From Sphingobacterium spiritivorum (GTDB taxonomy: Bacteria; Bacteroidota; Bacteroidia; Sphingobacteriales; Sphingobacteriaceae): a stretch of DNA of 64,000 nt. Positions 56,401 through 63,993 of the stretch are shown piece by piece; the first letter of the stretch is position 1, and every line of letters starts with the position of its first letter. Location: positions 1,302,001 to 1,366,000 of the forward strand of contig NZ_CP068082.1 in NCBI RefSeq assembly GCF_016724845.1, written 5' to 3'. Below the pieces are notes generated by a model. The model made no database searches and was not told the origin of the DNA. It saw nothing but the letters and a program-made list of their open reading frames with translations. The position numbers and the translations under genes were made by a program.

Positions 56401-56763
56401 GGTATGTCACATCAAGAAGCGGTAGATGCTGGTTATATGCGTCCGGCCAGTGCAGCAGCGTATTACAGTAATTCACACTCCTGGTTCAGTGGTATCCGAG
56501 AACGTTCTATGTATGAGTCTTCTTGGGTTTCAGTACAACAAGTTAGCTTAAACTATGATCTTCCGTCAACATTTGCTAAAAAATTAAAAATGAACGGATT
56601 ACGAGTTGGAGTATATGGTAATGATTTATTCTTTATATACAACAGTGCCCCTGATAATTTTAATCCGTATAGTATTAATGACAGTGGTTCAGGTGCTATG
56701 AATGAAGGATCGGCAATGCCTTATGTTCGTCGGTTTGGTTTTAGTATCAATGGTAGTTTCTAG
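53422..56763 (+). CDS. SusC-like TonB-dependent transporter, cassette 4 (no ROK gene)
   Basis: A 1113-residue transporter. The signal peptide 'MKQFYTSCCMIVMVSVFSIS' and regulatory-like domain resemble cassettes 1-3. The linker is 'LDEVVVTGFAERKRSQIGSA', which lacks the 'GIKRE' of the others. The plug ends 'LYGSRAQSGVILITTKTGF', and the last strand is 'FGFSINGSF'. It is the only SusC here without its own ROK gene but keeps the common promoter element. SusD follows after 32 nt. Confidence 0.95.
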   Translation: MKQFYTSCCMIVMVSVFSISSLFAQQSVTGKVTSTTGNVGGVTVAVKGTSRATQTKEDGSYTIQAQKGETIRFSIVGYMAQEIQVANSNTINVTLTPEEGALDEVVVTGFAERKRSQIGSAVTTVSGEDIRRTGAINPITALQGLVPGLQVQPGVGGPQSTPIFRIRGSASLDPYNNQPLIVIDNIIMDQDMVLPNRGGSQDFGNILKDLNPDDIENITVLRGGAVTALYGSRAQSGVILITTKTGFSQRGLGVTITQNTQWDQAYKTLDFQNEFGPGTTGGDRDFVKTPSGQLQVPATAFNFGPRFNGQTLLDYDGREIVFSAKPNNMLDAYRTAISNNTTVGISGGNAQGSFRLSYSRNGSQGITPNNDFTRNSVNFRGTQRLLGKVIVDANVSYVKSEARNAADVGAGNAMLSGNTSAGSVLVNFVSGMPRYYDTKYWMDNYKAATGGWNRADETGFSSVLYNLYENNRVTNDDNVRGSIDVQVPFTDYLKFQGFVNINYLGSNYENRTRGRDSAYANPEYSTSMSSRFTSQFRGALHYTKKINDFNMMLLGGGEYYSFSSKGQNARIDGAIYPDIYRLSNSRNRVIAGEEKPNARHLGSLFYQASFDYRDDVTLNIYGRNDWNSSLVYNDGHGTYSYFYPGADVIWKFNETFKDKLPIFNYGALRLSYVQTGNGTGAYTTNTGAYSTGGAYNDYLGRSVLNYGYQSNTLPNQNLRPERTTKYEAGLEVRMLNNRVGTNISYYSQDSKDQIISFVTESTSGVTAALLNGGKVRNKGIELVLFGIPVKTDNFSWDTRFNYTRNRNTILSLPFGLEYIGVGGGDGYQAVAKVGGDYGTVIAPYAYAKYQAVDGSKNPIESPLNGKRVLSSPNGTSTIYERAANYTEGIDKAPVLGSILPKFLGNWRNTFNYKTFQLVVAVDAKYGGMVYSSTKDFGSWLGTLKSTLPGRSEEFGGVAFTTAAGVARNDGVILDGIYKQGTTVNFGGKVVDISGMSHQEAVDAGYMRPASAAAYYSNSHSWFSGIRERSMYESSWVSVQQVSLNYDLPSTFAKKLKMNGLRVGVYGNDLFFIYNSAPDNFNPYSINDSGSGAMNEGSAMPYVRRFGFSINGSF

Positions 56764-56795
56764 TGTGTAGGTAACCAAAATTTAATTTTACAGAA

Positions 56796-58487
56796 ATGAA
56801 AAATACAATCAAAATATTAACCCTCTTTTTTGTGATAGCAATCGCAGCCTCATGTGGAAGAGATAAATTTTCGGAATTGAATACAGATCCGGATGCTGTA
56901 CTGAATATTCCACCAGAATATGAACTTCCCACTGGATTATTATCCATTCATAACAATGGAAGGGAACGTTATTATGATCTTTACCTAGGTATTTACTATT
57001 GGTCACAAACATTTTCTATTGGAGCAGGTAATACCGAAGGCTCTTATCAGGCCTCTGGCAATATTGGTGTCCGCTGGAATATGTTTTACAATGGTGTAGG
57101 TAACAGATTGTTCGATATCAAAGAAGTTATTAAAAAACTTCCGGCAGATAAGCAAGCCTCTTATACACATCTTAATGCTATTGTAGATATTCCTCTCGCT
57201 TACTTCGCATGGTATACATCAGATGTATATGGGAGCATAGCATATTCTGAGGCATTCAGGGCTCGTTATACAACACCTCCTCTGTTAACACCTAAGTATG
57301 ATACACAGGAGCAACTATATGATATGCTGGACGCACAATTAAAAGCTGCCGTAGAAAAGCTGAAGGCTCCTACCTCTGCTCCACAAGTAAATTTGGCTGG
57401 CTATGACATCTATTATGATGGAAATGCGGCAAAATGGATTAAAGCGGCAAACAGTCTCCGTTTAAAAATAGCTATGCGCTTGATGAAGCGTAATCCTGAA
57501 AAGCTTCGTGCAATCGCTGCAGAAGTGTTGGCCGACCCTGCCGGAGTTATCAGCAATGACAGTGAATCCTGGAAATTTATTGCCAGAAGCGGATTCACAG
57601 GAGCTGAAGATAATCCGACTAACCAACGAACAGTTTCAGGTTCGAAAAACATGGTAGATTTTATGTGGAAAACAAGTGATCCGCGTATCCGTATTTACTA
57701 CGAACCATCACACTTTACAAAAGAACGTTTTGAAGCTGCTCAGGCACAAGGTAAAATCCCGGCTAGTTTTGTTTGGGATGGACAATTATATCGCGGACAG
57801 TATATCAGCCCTGATGCATCATTAGATCCGACAAAGGCAACATACTTTACGGCTATAACATACAAATTCAATAATCAAGATGTAACCGGAGCAAGATTGC
57901 CGTCATCTATCCGTTCAAGCTATTTCAATAGTACGCCGAATAATGGAAACATGACATTCCCGATAATAAATTATTCTGATGTATTGTTTATGAGAGCTGA
58001 GCTTGCTCAACGCAGTATTTACGGAACTCCTGCAGATGTCCAAAACTTGTATTATCAAGGTATAGACGCTGCATTGGCTGAACATGATAAAGCTGCATCA
58101 ACAGCAAAAATAACAGGTTATCAGGCATTGACTCCTGCAGAAGTAACAACGTACAAAGCAAGTGCAGGTGTTGTATTTAATCAGGCAAATGCTCTTGAAC
58201 AAATATGTATTCAGCAATATATCAATTACTTCAAAAATAATAATGAAGCCTGGGCATTAGTAAAGCGCACTGGCTACCCTTCTGTCAATGGAAATCTTTT
58301 CAAAGCAGAAGTCTTCACCAGTTCTGGTTCTGTGTTGGAAATGCCAAGAAGATTCTCTATTGCTCGACCATTCCCTACAAATATGAATGCTGAAAACATC
58401 AATAAGGCTATTGATGATATGATTAATATTCCGGGATTTGGTACACCAAACGATATTAGAGGCCGTGTCTGGTGGGATGTTCAATAG
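56796..58487 (+). CDS. SusD/RagB-like glycan-binding lipoprotein, cassette 4
   Basis: A 563-residue lipoprotein (signal 'MKNTIKILTLFFVIAIAASC', Cys20) of the SusD/RagB superfamily. It has 'KFSELNTDPDAVLNIPPEY', 'DVYGSIAYSEAF', 'YDTQEQLYDMLDAQLKAAV', 'AANSLRLKIAMRLMKRNP' and the C-terminal 'GRVWWDVQ'. No terminator is seen in the 58 nt before the redoxin-like gene, so cassette 4 may be co-transcribed with the redox genes that follow. Confidence 0.93.
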   Translation: MKNTIKILTLFFVIAIAASCGRDKFSELNTDPDAVLNIPPEYELPTGLLSIHNNGRERYYDLYLGIYYWSQTFSIGAGNTEGSYQASGNIGVRWNMFYNGVGNRLFDIKEVIKKLPADKQASYTHLNAIVDIPLAYFAWYTSDVYGSIAYSEAFRARYTTPPLLTPKYDTQEQLYDMLDAQLKAAVEKLKAPTSAPQVNLAGYDIYYDGNAAKWIKAANSLRLKIAMRLMKRNPEKLRAIAAEVLADPAGVISNDSESWKFIARSGFTGAEDNPTNQRTVSGSKNMVDFMWKTSDPRIRIYYEPSHFTKERFEAAQAQGKIPASFVWDGQLYRGQYISPDASLDPTKATYFTAITYKFNNQDVTGARLPSSIRSSYFNSTPNNGNMTFPIINYSDVLFMRAELAQRSIYGTPADVQNLYYQGIDAALAEHDKAASTAKITGYQALTPAEVTTYKASAGVVFNQANALEQICIQQYINYFKNNNEAWALVKRTGYPSVNGNLFKAEVFTSSGSVLEMPRRFSIARPFPTNMNAENINKAIDDMINIPGFGTPNDIRGRVWWDVQ

Positions 58488-58545
58488 AAAATATGTAAAT
58501 TGGCTAGATAAAATTAAAGAATAGTAATATATTAAGATAAATAAG

Positions 58546-59115
58546 GTGAGATACATTATAATAGTAATCTTTCTTCTTTTCGGAAAAAATTTGACTGGAG
58601 CACAATTAAGTTTGGAATATTCGTCAATAAATGCTGTGAAGACATTACAAAATAAAGATTATGACTTTCTGAATCTCAATAATAAACCACATGTCTTTAT
58701 ATTCTATTCAAGCGATTGCCCTCTAAGCCAAAAATATACATTAACAATATCCAATCTTTATAACAAATACACCGACAAAATTAATTTTGTCGGTGTATTT
58801 CCTGGAAAAGAACACGGTCCTGAAGAATACAAAAACTTTAAGGACAAATACAATATCAACTACATGTTGATTAAAGATGAAAAGTTCAACCTCACTTCAC
58901 ACCTAAAGGCAACAGTTACTCCGGAGGTCTTTCTCCTTGACAAATCAGGAAAAATCATGTACCACGGGGCTATAGATGATTGGGCAGTCAAACTTGGAAA
59001 AACTAAACAACAGCCTACTATCAACTATCTTGAAAATGCTATAGAAAGCTTATTGAACAATAAAAATATTCAATCTGACTATATAAAACCTATTGGATGC
59101 TATATCGAACAATGA
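58546..59115 (+). CDS. Secreted thioredoxin-like (redoxin) protein with a CxxS motif
   Basis: A 189-residue protein beginning with GTG; no in-frame upstream ATG is available. A signal peptide ends near 'LTGAQ'. The thioredoxin fold has 'FYSSDCPLSQKY' (Cys near residue 58; the second Cys of CxxC is replaced by Ser) and the cis-Pro region 'ATVTPEVFLLD'. The C-terminal 'IKPIGCYIE' is a feature of a redoxin group that pairs with heme c proteins. A CxxS motif suggests monothiol chemistry or a copper-binding or structural role. Its stop overlaps the next start (ATGA). Confidence 0.8.
   Translation: MRYIIIVIFLLFGKNLTGAQLSLEYSSINAVKTLQNKDYDFLNLNNKPHVFIFYSSDCPLSQKYTLTISNLYNKYTDKINFVGVFPGKEHGPEEYKNFKDKYNINYMLIKDEKFNLTSHLKATVTPEVFLLDKSGKIMYHGAIDDWAVKLGKTKQQPTINYLENAIESLLNNKNIQSDYIKPIGCYIEQ
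58765..58800. repeat. Perfect 36-bp palindrome inside the redoxin coding sequence
   Basis: The 18-nt arm AAATACACCGACAAAATT is followed immediately by its exact reverse complement. It encodes 'KYTDKINFVGVF' in frame. The stem would be very stable in mRNA with no unpaired loop beyond what sterics require. Confidence 0.95.
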
Positions 59116-60425
59116 AATTAAAATTCCTCTACTTTTTAAGCCTTTTCCTGTTAGCTTTACTCTCTGTACAAAATATAAGCGCTCAGACTTATCAGGATGT
59201 CAGACAAATTTTAATAACTAAATGTGCTTCCTGCCACAAATCTACCGATAGTGAAGCCCCGTTCTCTCTTGAAACTTATCAGGATGTAAAAAAGAGAACC
59301 CGCATGATCAAAGAAGTTATTCAATCGAACTACATGCCACCATGGATGCCGGATTCACATTATCAGGATTTCGCGAATAACAGACAGTTATCCGGAGAAG
59401 AAAAAGAGAAAATAATCAAATGGATTGACAAAGGAGCCCCACAAGGAAGTAAAAAACAACAAAATACGCTATCAAAAACAACTTCTCCCATTGATAGAAA
59501 ACCTGACCTGACACTAAAAATCAACAAACCTTTTATTGTCAAAGGTAATAACAAAGAAAGATTTGTCCTTTTTAAAGTTCCATTTGAATTACTGGAAGAC
59601 AAAAATATTGAAGGTGTAGAATTTTACAGCGATAATAAAAAAGTAGTTCATCACGTCAACTATATGTTCAGTTCAGTTCCAGATATGTCTGTAGATCTGT
59701 ATCAGGGAGATCCCTATATTGATAATGCAGAAGAAACGGATATGAAAAAACTTATGCAATATGAGCCCTTTCAAAACAGACCTGTATTTTATACAGGATG
59801 GATACCTGGTGCCTCTGTTGAATACTATCCTAAGGATTTTGGCTGGACACTCCCAAAAAGAGGAGTTGTAATATTTACAGTTCACTATTCTGCTACTGCT
59901 GCTGATGAGCAATCTACCATAGGTGTTAATCTATATTTTAAGAAAACTCCGGCAAAAAGACCTGTTCGTATTATAAGTCTGGGTTCAGGAGGAATTGGTG
60001 AAAAAGATATATATCCTCGCTTTGTAATCCCGCCTGATCAGGAGTCTACTTTTTCATTAAAAATCAGAACACCTGAAGATCAATCCTTGTTATATGTATG
60101 GCCACACATGCATTATTTAGGAAAAGATTTTAAAGCTTTTGCAGTTACTTTACAGAATGATACCATACCACTTATACATATTCCTAAATGGAATTTTGAA
60201 TGGCAGGAAATGTATAGAATGAAAAAATTAGTTAAAGTACCTGCTGGCTCTACAATTAATATCGTTGGTACGTTTGATAACACAGCCAACAATCCACAAA
60301 ATCCTAATTCGCCACCAAAATATGTATACTCTACAGGCAACATGACATCCACTGATGAAATGCTTACATTCCTGCTTATTTATGCTCCTTATCAATCCGG
60401 TGATGAAGAAATTTTATTAGAATAA
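59112..60425 (+). CDS. Heme c / copper-monooxygenase-like secreted protein
   Basis: A 437-residue exported protein (signal 'MKLKFLYFLSLFLLALLSVQ' ending 'NISAQ'). The N-terminal domain (about 25-110) has one heme motif CASCH (about 38) and resembles the cytochrome c-like domain of Bacteroidota and Planctomycetes proteins. The rest looks like the two-sandwich fold of copper type II monooxygenases, with 'VVHHVNYMFS' (about 180) and 'PHMHYLGKDF' (about 331) as likely copper-binding histidines. The function is inferred only. The start codon overlaps the redoxin stop, so the two products are probably made together. Confidence 0.75.
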   Translation: MKLKFLYFLSLFLLALLSVQNISAQTYQDVRQILITKCASCHKSTDSEAPFSLETYQDVKKRTRMIKEVIQSNYMPPWMPDSHYQDFANNRQLSGEEKEKIIKWIDKGAPQGSKKQQNTLSKTTSPIDRKPDLTLKINKPFIVKGNNKERFVLFKVPFELLEDKNIEGVEFYSDNKKVVHHVNYMFSSVPDMSVDLYQGDPYIDNAEETDMKKLMQYEPFQNRPVFYTGWIPGASVEYYPKDFGWTLPKRGVVIFTVHYSATAADEQSTIGVNLYFKKTPAKRPVRIISLGSGGIGEKDIYPRFVIPPDQESTFSLKIRTPEDQSLLYVWPHMHYLGKDFKAFAVTLQNDTIPLIHIPKWNFEWQEMYRMKKLVKVPAGSTINIVGTFDNTANNPQNPNSPPKYVYSTGNMTSTDEMLTFLLIYAPYQSGDEEILLE

Positions 60426-61023
60426 GCTATAACCCCAGTACAAGTAAACCCTGATGCAGGAACTCCAAGTTATATGATTCCATTACTGAAATATGGAACT
60501 ACAACAAATAGTATGATTGATGAGGTTGCAGGAGCATCAGAAATGGGCGGCTCAACAATTACTTTGTATGTATTAGAATATGGGCTATATGAGGGAGCAA
60601 TATCTTTAGGTATTCAGAGCTCAGGTTATAGCAGATCTGTTGCCTTTTATCCTAATACAAACTCCGTCATGAGATACACAAACTATCCCGGAGTATTTAC
60701 AAACACAAGCGGATTAGCATATACATATAGCATATCAAAAACAGCAACCTTTTTGGGACCATTTTTAAATTATCTAACTAACAGACAGACTCCTTTGATA
60801 AGTCACTCCTATAGTTATGGTTTCTTTAAAGGATATCATCTTTTCAAAGAAGCGTTTAGTAAAATCGGCCTACCGTTACCTATTATTTCTACAGGTGGGA
60901 ATTTTGCTCATAATTTAGCACAATCAATAAGAACTTGGAGTCCCCCCTGCAGGTGTTACTGTTAATAAAGAAGAGGGGATTATTCCAATGAGACAAGGAA
61001 ATGGAGATGACGGTCCGTTATAA
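60426..61023 (+). pseudogene. Truncated, frameshifted paralog of the downstream lipoprotein
   Basis: The frame is open immediately after the stop of the preceding gene but has no start codon before Met at 60474. Its protein ('SGYSRSVAFYPN', 'GYHLFKEAFSKIGLPLP', 'LAQSIRT') aligns with residues from about 120 on of the intact protein at 61265 ('NGKSRTVGFYPAN', 'AHLTKQIFEQLDIYLP', 'LAAYIRQSG'). Near 60936 the frame slips: after 'SIRT' the homologous 'GVPPAGVTVNKEEGIIP' continues in the +1 frame to a stop at 61021-61023, while the original frame stops at 60963-60965. Signal peptide and about 120 N-terminal residues are missing. Confidence 0.75.
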
Positions 61024-61116
61024 CCATTGATTAGAATTGGATCTTAGGGTAATGAAATAGATCTTATAAATTAGATGATTCTTATTACCATAAATTATAA
61101 AATAAGATGGTTGTAC

Positions 61117-61157
61117 AACATCCTTATAGTTTTCTTAAACTATAAGGATGTTTTTAT
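61117..61157 (+). terminator. Terminator after the pseudogene
   Basis: A 16-bp perfect stem AACATCCTTATAGTTT / AAACTATAAGGATGTT, 4-nt loop, then T-rich sequence. It closes the transcript that may begin at cassette 4. Confidence 0.88.
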
Positions 61158-61264
61158 TTTAAGTCATTAATAGAAACAAATTTTCTTAAAATATTCATTT
61201 AACAAAAACAATATGCTCTACAAAATGTTATTTCATAAAATCAATTTATTAAAACTTAAATATT

Positions 61265-62194
61265 ATGAAAAAGAATTTTGTTTTGTATGCCATCTATTAT
61301 GCATTATCTTTTGCATTAATCCTTGTAACGGTATCATGTAAAAAAGACAGTAATATCTCCGAAAAAGAAGCTCTGCCTCTTAAGACTGAAAAGGCCACTT
61401 ATCCTCCTGAAGAAATAAACGTATCATGTAGAAATACAGAGCGTAAAATAACCTATGGTTTGGATGATCAGGGCTGTGTCAGTGTTTGGCAAACATCCTA
61501 TTGGTATGTAGCAAATTTTAAATGTCCGGGAAACTCTTATTTATTGAACCTTAAAAATAAAGAAACCATTAAATTATATCATGAAAAACTGTTCTGTAAA
61601 CAGAATAATTCATACCCTGTGGTACAGAGAGGAGTTTACGATCCATATGAATCTGACCCAGTATTAATTCTTAATGTATTCGGTGTCAATTCCATTTCCA
61701 GTCTGGAGAGCGAACTGAGTGTATTTAATCAATATAGTTCTACAAACTTTACAGTATACATCTTGCTGAGTGACGGAGCTAACAGAATGAACGGGACATG
61801 TTTTTTTGGCTTTGAGAGTAATGGTAAAAGCAGAACAGTTGGTTTTTATCCTGCCAATATACCCATTTATACATATCAGTCTGTTCCTTCCGTATATTTT
61901 GACAACAGCGAAATGCTGTATGTTTTAAAAGTAAAATTTACATTACCGAAACTTATATTAAACGGCGTTCTCAATACATTATATAATAACGGAATACCCC
62001 CTCAATTTTCAATCGATAGTTACAATAGTGCGCATTTGACAAAACAAATATTTGAACAATTAGATATTTATTTACCAAATACTATTTCTTCTCCTTACGA
62101 ACTGGCTGCATATATCAGACAATCAGGATTACCTTCAATGATGATTTCACCTGATATCGACTTATCTCTTGGTACAGCACCCGTAAGAAATTAA
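61265..62194 (+). CDS. Predicted lipoprotein of unknown function
   Basis: A 309-residue protein with a lipoprotein signal (hydrophobic 5-24, 'LVTVSCKKD', Cys25). The middle has 'GKSRTVGFYPAN' (about 197) and the C-terminal third 'SYNSAHLTKQIFEQLDIYLP' (about 258). This order, a beta hairpin ending in GFYP and later an N-x-x helix leading to LP, recalls papain-like domains in Bacteroidota secreted proteins, where the first motif holds a His and the second an Asn-Cys. Here neither catalytic residue is present, so if related it is inactive. A decayed paralog lies just upstream. Confidence 0.65.
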   Translation: MKKNFVLYAIYYALSFALILVTVSCKKDSNISEKEALPLKTEKATYPPEEINVSCRNTERKITYGLDDQGCVSVWQTSYWYVANFKCPGNSYLLNLKNKETIKLYHEKLFCKQNNSYPVVQRGVYDPYESDPVLILNVFGVNSISSLESELSVFNQYSSTNFTVYILLSDGANRMNGTCFFGFESNGKSRTVGFYPANIPIYTYQSVPSVYFDNSEMLYVLKVKFTLPKLILNGVLNTLYNNGIPPQFSIDSYNSAHLTKQIFEQLDIYLPNTISSPYELAAYIRQSGLPSMMISPDIDLSLGTAPVRN

Positions 62195-62221
62195 TAGGAA
62201 GATTTGCTTATTTTTTTAATG

Positions 62222-62262
62222 AGTGTACTCAAGCTGAAATAGATTGAGTACACTGTTTTTTG
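62222..62262 (+). terminator. Terminator after the lipoprotein gene
   Basis: An 11-bp stem AGTGTACTCAA / TTGAGTACACT with an 11-nt loop and TTTTTT, directly before the convergent dsbD stop. Confidence 0.85.
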
Positions 62263-62263
62263 A

Positions 62264-63904
62264 CTACTTCTTAAACTGATTCAATCCTGCCTGCAGAAAT
62301 TTGATATAGTTATCTATATTATAGTCTGCTCCGGTTGGAGGAATCAAAACCTTTCCATTCGGATCAACGATAACATATAACGGTTGTGAATTACTATTAA
62401 ATGTGGATGCCTGAAAATCGCTGTTCTTATTCCCAATCGTTTTGATGGATTTACCGCTAAACTTAGATACATATTGTTCATCTGCGGCCAGTTCTGTTTT
62501 ATCATCCACGAAAAGTTCTGCCATTACAAATTCCTCTTTCAGCAACTTTGCGACACGCGGATCCGTCCATACATTTGCTTCCATCTTCCTGCAATTAACA
62601 CAGTTCCAACCTGTAAAATCAATCAATACAGGTTTATAGATCTCTTTTGCAGTTTCTAATGCCTGTGCGTAGTCATAGTAAGGATCAAAACCTTTTGGTG
62701 TACCTCTTTCATGAAAGATCTCTGCATATTTCTTGACTTTGCCGTCATGTGCCGATAGGGAACCTGAAGATATGCCTGTTGTCAGATCAAAATCCTGGGT
62801 GGCAGAAGGCGGCAGAAATGCGGAGATCGACTTCAGAGGAGCGCCCCATAATCCGGGAACCATATACATCACAAAAGAAAAGACGATAACGGCAATCAGC
62901 GTTCTGGGAACGGAAAGAAACCGGAGATCACTGTCATGTGAAAATTTAATCTTTCCGATCAGGTATAATCCCATGAGTCCGAAGATCACAATCCACAAGG
63001 ACAGGAATACTTCCCTGTCAAGCCAGTTCCAGTGATAAGCCAGATCCACATTGGATAAAAATTTCAGCGCGAAAGCCAGTTCCAAAAATCCCAGCACAAC
63101 CTTTACACTATTGAGCCATCCACCGGACTTTGGCATTGATTTTAACAGGGAAGGAAACATAGCAAAGAGTGCAAACGGAATAGCCAGAGCTACAGAAAAA
63201 CCTAACATACCTATAGCCGGACCGACACGGTCTCCTTTAGATGCTGCATCCACCAATAATGTCCCGATTATAGGTCCGGTACAGGAAAAGGAAACTACAG
63301 CCAGACTGAATGCCATAAAGAACAAGCCCACTAATCCACCTTTATCAGATTTAGCATCAATTTTATTGACAAACGAACTTGGTAATGTTATTTCAAATGC
63401 ACCCAGGAAAGATGCTGAAAACACAACCAGCAAAAGGAAAAAGAAGAAATTAAATATTCCGTTTGTGGAAAGTGCATTGAGTGCATCCGAACCAAACACA
63501 ATAGACACTATCATCCCTAATGCTACATAGATGATAATGATAAATAGTCCATATAGTAATGCCTGTCCAATTGCTTTCGCTCTGCTTCCCGCCTTTTTGG
63601 TAAAGAAACTAACGGTGAGTGGAACCATCGGAAAAATACAGGGCATCAGAAATGCTGTAAAACCTCCGATCAGTCCGGCAATAAATATACTCCACAAAGA
63701 GTCTGCAGCTTTTGGAACCTGCGACACTGGTAAAGCATCTTCATGTTTCGTTGTATCGGAACCAGTAACAGAAGAAGAATCGCTTGTTGGCTCCATCTCA
63801 ACAAACTCCAGACCTTCCAGTGATACAGAATCCAGTTCTTGCGCCAGAGAGACCACCGGTATCAGTAACATAATCCAGATGGTCCATTTAAAAATATTTT
63901 TCAT
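62264..63904 (-). CDS. dsbD: Thiol:disulfide interchange protein, DsbD type
   Basis: A 546-residue membrane protein; ATG at 63904 is preferred to a TTG at 63910. A signal peptide ends near 'VSLAQ', then a short Ser/Thr/Asp-rich stretch without the usual N-terminal DsbD sandwich domain. Eight membrane helices (about 68-350) include the redox Cys of 'MPCIFPMVPL' and 'SFSCTGPIIG'. A C-terminal thioredoxin domain has 'GWNCVNCRKME' (about 435). It carries reducing power from cytoplasmic thioredoxin across the membrane, useful for cytochrome c maturation. It is convergent with the lipoprotein gene. Confidence 0.92.
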   Translation of the reverse strand: MKNIFKWTIWIMLLIPVVSLAQELDSVSLEGLEFVEMEPTSDSSSVTGSDTTKHEDALPVSQVPKAADSLWSIFIAGLIGGFTAFLMPCIFPMVPLTVSFFTKKAGSRAKAIGQALLYGLFIIIIYVALGMIVSIVFGSDALNALSTNGIFNFFFFLLLVVFSASFLGAFEITLPSSFVNKIDAKSDKGGLVGLFFMAFSLAVVSFSCTGPIIGTLLVDAASKGDRVGPAIGMLGFSVALAIPFALFAMFPSLLKSMPKSGGWLNSVKVVLGFLELAFALKFLSNVDLAYHWNWLDREVFLSLWIVIFGLMGLYLIGKIKFSHDSDLRFLSVPRTLIAVIVFSFVMYMVPGLWGAPLKSISAFLPPSATQDFDLTTGISSGSLSAHDGKVKKYAEIFHERGTPKGFDPYYDYAQALETAKEIYKPVLIDFTGWNCVNCRKMEANVWTDPRVAKLLKEEFVMAELFVDDKTELAADEQYVSKFSGKSIKTIGNKNSDFQASTFNSNSQPLYVIVDPNGKVLIPPTGADYNIDNYIKFLQAGLNQFKK

Positions 63905-63968
63905 TTGCAATGAAATTAGGTTATAGGTTTAGGTTGATTATTATCAGGTGGTTTAATCATCAGATTCG

Positions 63969-63993
63969 CTCAGGATGAATACATCATCCTGAG
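63969..63993. terminator. Hairpin at the right edge
   Basis: A perfect 10-bp stem CTCAGGATGA / TCATCCTGAG with a 5-nt loop, upstream of dsbD. It is probably the end of a neighbouring gene outside the window; no T-tract is visible on the minus strand. Confidence 0.45.

Noticed and set aside
60423..60474. The heme c gene and the following open frame as one protein split by a nonsense mutation
   Set aside because: The heme c protein ends at a natural-looking terminus, and the downstream frame matches the inside of a separate lipoprotein that has its own signal peptide, so deletion next to the stop is more likely.
62442..63926. Several plus-strand frames of 60-160 codons opposite dsbD
   Set aside because: The minus-strand DsbD reading has redox motifs and membrane helices; the plus-strand frames are rich in Ser/Asn/Pro with no motif and no promoter.
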